From NCBI GenBank assembly GCA_035307785.1, contig DATGHS010000562.1, positions 1 through 7,624 of the forward strand: DNA of 7,624 bases, written 5' to 3'. Position numbers and translations under genes: made by a program. Position 1 is the first letter of the stretch. Each line of letters opens with the position of its first letter. This document shows positions 5,472 through 7,624 of this stretch, one piece after another. The notes under the pieces are model-generated. The model made no database searches. It was not told the origin of the DNA and saw only the letters and a program-made list of their open reading frames with translations. This stretch comes from DATGHS01 sp035307785 (GTDB lineage: Bacteria; Planctomycetota; Planctomycetia; Gemmatales; Gemmataceae).

Positions 5472-7439
5472 ATGAGCATTGAACCTATCACCGTGCTGGT
5501 TGCCGGCGAAGATACGGCGTTCGGCCAGGTACTAGCGCGAGTACTGGGTCGCCTGGGCCACATTGCCGTGCATGCACCGGATGCGGCATCGGCATTGAAG
5601 CTGGCGGACGATAAGGCCGTGCGGCTGGCTCTGCTCGATGCCGGTCATCGCAAAGGGTCGAGCCTTGCCTTGGCGGCCAACCTTCGCGAGCGCTTCCCGA
5701 ACTTGCCGGTCATCTGGTTGACCGATGACCCGCTCGACGAATCGAAACTTCCTGCATCGTGCCAAGGCGGCTTCCTTCAGGTTCGCAAGCCGATCAACCT
5801 CGGCAGCCTGGGCGAGGCGATTGAGACGGCTTTGGTCGCGCCTGCGGAGTTAACGTCCCCAGTTAGGTCCACGCTACCGGCCGCCAGCGCTCGGAGCCAA
5901 TCAAAATGGATAGCCAAGATCAGGGAGTTCCCCATGCGTGCATCGTTGCAGAGGCTTCTGAAGATTGCCGGCGGCGTGTTTTTGGCCATCGTCGTTCTCA
6001 CGGTCGTGGCCATCTTCATGGGCGCCATTCCGCTCGACTGGCGCGGCGCTCCGGCCAATGGCGCCCAACCGCAACCGCCGAAGCCCGAGCCGGTGAAAGT
6101 GAAGCTGGTCGATGACCAGCCGCACACGCTCAGCGTTCCCGAAGATGTGCGCAAGGCGCTGGGGATAACCACTGCCAAAGGCGAGATGATCGTCGAGGCG
6201 AAGAAGCCCGCCAAGGGTAAAGCACTGGTGATGCCGGGCTCGACCGCGCTGGATCCCACGCACCTTTATCGCATTCGGGCCCGCTTCGCTCCGTCGCCCT
6301 CTTCGGCCGAATGCATCGAACTCGGCAAAGTTCGTGATAACAGCAAAGTGCCGACCGAATATCGAGAAATCCGCTCCGGCGACCGCGTTTACAAGGAAGA
6401 CCCCCAAGACCCCAAAAAAAGGGGTACTTTGCTGTGCGTCTTTTTCAGCGTGGACGTGGGGAACATGAAGAACAACCTGATTGATGCCATCTTTCAATTG
6501 GAACTCGACGAAGAGATTCTGAAGAAGGCCAAGGCTTCGGACGCAGTACCGGAAGCTTTTATCCTCAATGCCGAGAAATCGGTGCGCAGCGACATCAACA
6601 CGATCAACAAGACTGTGGCCACGCTCGAAGCCTGGGGCATCAGCAAGGAAGACATCCAGGCGGTGCGCGACGAAGCGGAAGAAGTGAAGAAGCGCAAAGG
6701 CAAGCATGACAAGGAGAAGGACGCGCGATGGGGCCGCGTGGAAATTCGCGCTCCGGATGACGGTATTATTCTCGAGCGCAACCTGGCCCTGAAAGAAGTC
6801 GTTGTCGATAACACCACGAACTGTTTTCAAATCGCAAAACTCGATAAGCTCTTCGTCACGGCTTATTGTCCCGAAGATGACCTGCCGTCCCTCGAAGCAT
6901 TGCCTACGGAAAAGCGGCAATGGACCATCGAGACCGTCGGTTCGCCGCCCATCAAGGGCGTGATCGATGACATCAGCTATCTGATTGATCCGAACCAGCA
7001 CACCGCCGTGATTAAGGGCCACATTGACAACCCAATCAATCCGAAGACGGGCTTGCCCCTTTTGCGCGGCACGCAGTTCATCCGCGCCACCGTCGAGTTG
7101 GACGCGCCGGAGGACGTTGTCGAGATTCCTGTCGATGCCCTGGTAGACGATGGTCTGCAATGCATCGTTTTCGTGCAGACCGACCCGCAAGGCCGGCCCG
7201 ACCGCTTCACCATGCGGCGCGTAGACGTGACTGCGCGTTTCGAGAAGTCGATTTTCGTTCGCAGTAAACTCTTCGCCAAGGACGAGCGCACGCAAGAGGA
7301 AAAGGACTTGGGTATGCTGCCCAAGGAGCCGCTGAAATTAGGCGACCGCGTGCTCACAACCGGCGTCGGCGAACTCAAGGCTGAGCTGCTGGAGCAGGAA
7401 TCGGAGCAAGGCAAGGACAAGAAGAAGGATGAAAAATGA
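5472..7439 (+). CDS. RND/HlyD-family periplasmic adaptor with N-terminal response-regulator receiver domain
   Basis: This 655-residue protein has a two-part architecture. Residues about 6-122 look like a CheY-type receiver: VLVAGED with the acidic pair E13/D14, phospho-acceptor D56 (LALLD), T84 (VIWLTDD) and K106-P107 (VRKP), so all phosphorylation-site residues appear to be present. After a linker (123-154) and basic residues, one membrane helix spans about 161-186, placing the receiver in the cytoplasm and the rest in the periplasm. The second part is a CusB/HlyD-like adaptor: a barrel/lipoyl segment, a helical hairpin (about 330-405), RAPDDGIILERN (427-438, second half of the lipoyl domain), CFQIAKLDKLFVTAYCPEDDL (451-471) and a membrane-proximal domain to about 630, then a Lys/Glu-rich tail. 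Adaptors bridge the RND pump and the TolC channel. The start at 5472 has only a weak ribosome site (CGGA); a stronger one serves ATG 5934, which would give a 501-residue adaptor without the receiver. The RND pump gene follows after 45 bases. Confidence 0.9.
   Translation: MSIEPITVLVAGEDTAFGQVLARVLGRLGHIAVHAPDAASALKLADDKAVRLALLDAGHRKGSSLALAANLRERFPNLPVIWLTDDPLDESKLPASCQGGFLQVRKPINLGSLGEAIETALVAPAELTSPVRSTLPAASARSQSKWIAKIREFPMRASLQRLLKIAGGVFLAIVVLTVVAIFMGAIPLDWRGAPANGAQPQPPKPEPVKVKLVDDQPHTLSVPEDVRKALGITTAKGEMIVEAKKPAKGKALVMPGSTALDPTHLYRIRARFAPSPSSAECIELGKVRDNSKVPTEYREIRSGDRVYKEDPQDPKKRGTLLCVFFSVDVGNMKNNLIDAIFQLELDEEILKKAKASDAVPEAFILNAEKSVRSDINTINKTVATLEAWGISKEDIQAVRDEAEEVKKRKGKHDKEKDARWGRVEIRAPDDGIILERNLALKEVVVDNTTNCFQIAKLDKLFVTAYCPEDDLPSLEALPTEKRQWTIETVGSPPIKGVIDDISYLIDPNQHTAVIKGHIDNPINPKTGLPLLRGTQFIRATVELDAPEDVVEIPVDALVDDGLQCIVFVQTDPQGRPDRFTMRRVDVTARFEKSIFVRSKLFAKDERTQEEKDLGMLPKEPLKLGDRVLTTGVGELKAELLEQESEQGKDKKKDEK
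5922..5936 (+). promoter_or_regulatory. Internal Shine-Dalgarno and alternative start of the adaptor
   Basis: AGGGAG (5922-5927) lies 6 bases before ATG 5934, in frame with the adaptor gene at codon 155. It is a better ribosome site than the one for the upstream ATG 5472. Starting here yields MRASLQRLLKIAGG and the membrane helix, which is how ordinary RND adaptors begin. It may be a true second start, or a relic from before the receiver was joined. Confidence 0.5.
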
Positions 7440-7443
7440 CAAG

Positions 7444-7471
7444 CCGCGGGGCGAGTCTTCGAGCCCCGCGG
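7444..7471 (+). promoter_or_regulatory. GC-rich hairpin between adaptor and RND pump genes
   Basis: CCGCGGGG (7444-7451) and CCCCGCGG (7464-7471) form a perfect 8-bp stem, extended by C7452-G7463, with a 10-base loop. It begins 4 bases after the adaptor's stop and ends 3 bases before the GGAG ribosome site of the pump gene. With no T-run it is unlikely to be a full terminator. It may tune pump translation, mRNA decay or the adaptor:pump ratio. Confidence 0.5.
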
Positions 7472-7484
7472 GTCGGAGATATGC

Positions 7485-7624
7485 ATGGTTCGCTGGTTTG
7501 CCACCTGGGCGCTGAACAATCCGCTGGTCGTTATTCTCATGGCCTTCGCCCTCATTGGCGTCGGCGCCTTCTCCGTCCTCAACGTCAACGTCGAAGCCTA
7601 TCCCGACCCCGCTCCCGCCATTGT
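7485..7624 (+). CDS. RND efflux transporter, inner-membrane pump (N-terminal fragment)
   Basis: Only the first 46 codons lie in the window and the gene continues past its end. ATG 7485 has GGAG at 7475-7478 with 6-base spacing; the ATG at 7481 is out of frame with the pump. The protein begins MVRWFATWALNNPLVVILMA, a short amphipathic N-terminus followed by the first transmembrane helix (about 13-33). The periplasmic entry NVNVEAYPDPAPAI corresponds to the conserved VEAYPDP/VDALPDL segment of CusA/CzcA-type heavy-metal-efflux RND pumps. Such pumps are about 1,000-1,100 residues, work as trimers in the inner membrane and exchange protons for the exported substrate. Together with the upstream adaptor and TolC-family channel this completes a tripartite pump. 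The residues that would reveal the substrate are outside the window. Confidence 0.93.
   Translation, partial: MVRWFATWALNNPLVVILMAFALIGVGAFSVLNVNVEAYPDPAPAI

Noticed and set aside
6410..6424. CCCC-A7-GGGG run as a programmed frameshift or slippage site in the adaptor gene
   Set aside because: The reading frame continues normally into conserved adaptor sequence, the codons around the run do not form a classic X XXY YYZ site, and a shifted product would have no clear purpose.
5901..7295. Long open frame of 464 codons on the minus strand
   Set aside because: It lies entirely antisense to the well-supported adaptor gene. Its translation has no recognisable domain and is the kind of shadow expected in GC-rich codon usage.
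7481..7483. ATG 7481 as the start of the RND pump
   Set aside because: It is out of frame with the RND-like sequence; ATG 7485 gives the transmembrane helix and the YPDP segment and has the better ribosome-site spacing.

Overview
The window looks like a piece of a planctomycete chromosome, probably of the Pirellulales type. This rests on moderately high GC, planctomycete-style protein families (a thioredoxin-like/PDZ protein with an in-frame UGA, a TolC protein with long Pro-rich ends, an outer-membrane barrel next to it) and palindromic intergenic elements. The lineage call comes from family recall and composition, not from a marker gene. All recognised genes are on the + strand.

Layout: (1) bases 2-289 are the 3' end of a xylulokinase-like sugar kinase. 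(2) Bases 290-543 hold a nested palindrome and a weak promoter candidate. (3) Bases 544-1785 encode one exported thioredoxin-like protein with two PDZ-like domains. A UGA at codon 67 interrupts its reading frame; I read it as selenocysteine in a U-T-D-C redox motif, with a stem-loop starting right after the UGA. A naive annotation would split or truncate this gene. (4) Bases 1786-2015 hold a second type of palindromic repeat and an AT-rich inverted repeat. (5) Bases 2016-3941 encode a TolC/CzcC-type outer-membrane efflux protein, followed 51 bases later by an outer-membrane beta-barrel protein (3993-5114). (6) Bases 5115-5471 are non-coding, with a cluster of competing hairpins, a palindrome and a TATAAT box. 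(7) Bases 5472-7439 encode an RND/HlyD-type periplasmic adaptor whose N-terminus is a complete-looking response-regulator receiver domain. (8) A GC hairpin separates it from the start of an RND pump gene (7485 to the window end).

Working model: genes 5 to 8 encode a tripartite RND efflux system (outer-membrane channel, adaptor, inner-membrane pump) plus an additional outer-membrane barrel. The CzcC-like channel and CusB-like adaptor suggest heavy-metal or small-molecule export, but no substrate can be read from the sequence. The most unusual point is the receiver domain fused to the cytoplasmic end of the membrane-anchored adaptor, which suggests direct phospho-signalling to the pump. A well-placed Shine-Dalgarno and ATG inside the gene could also give a receiver-less adaptor. 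The selenoprotein lies upstream of the efflux genes; a functional link to them is not shown.
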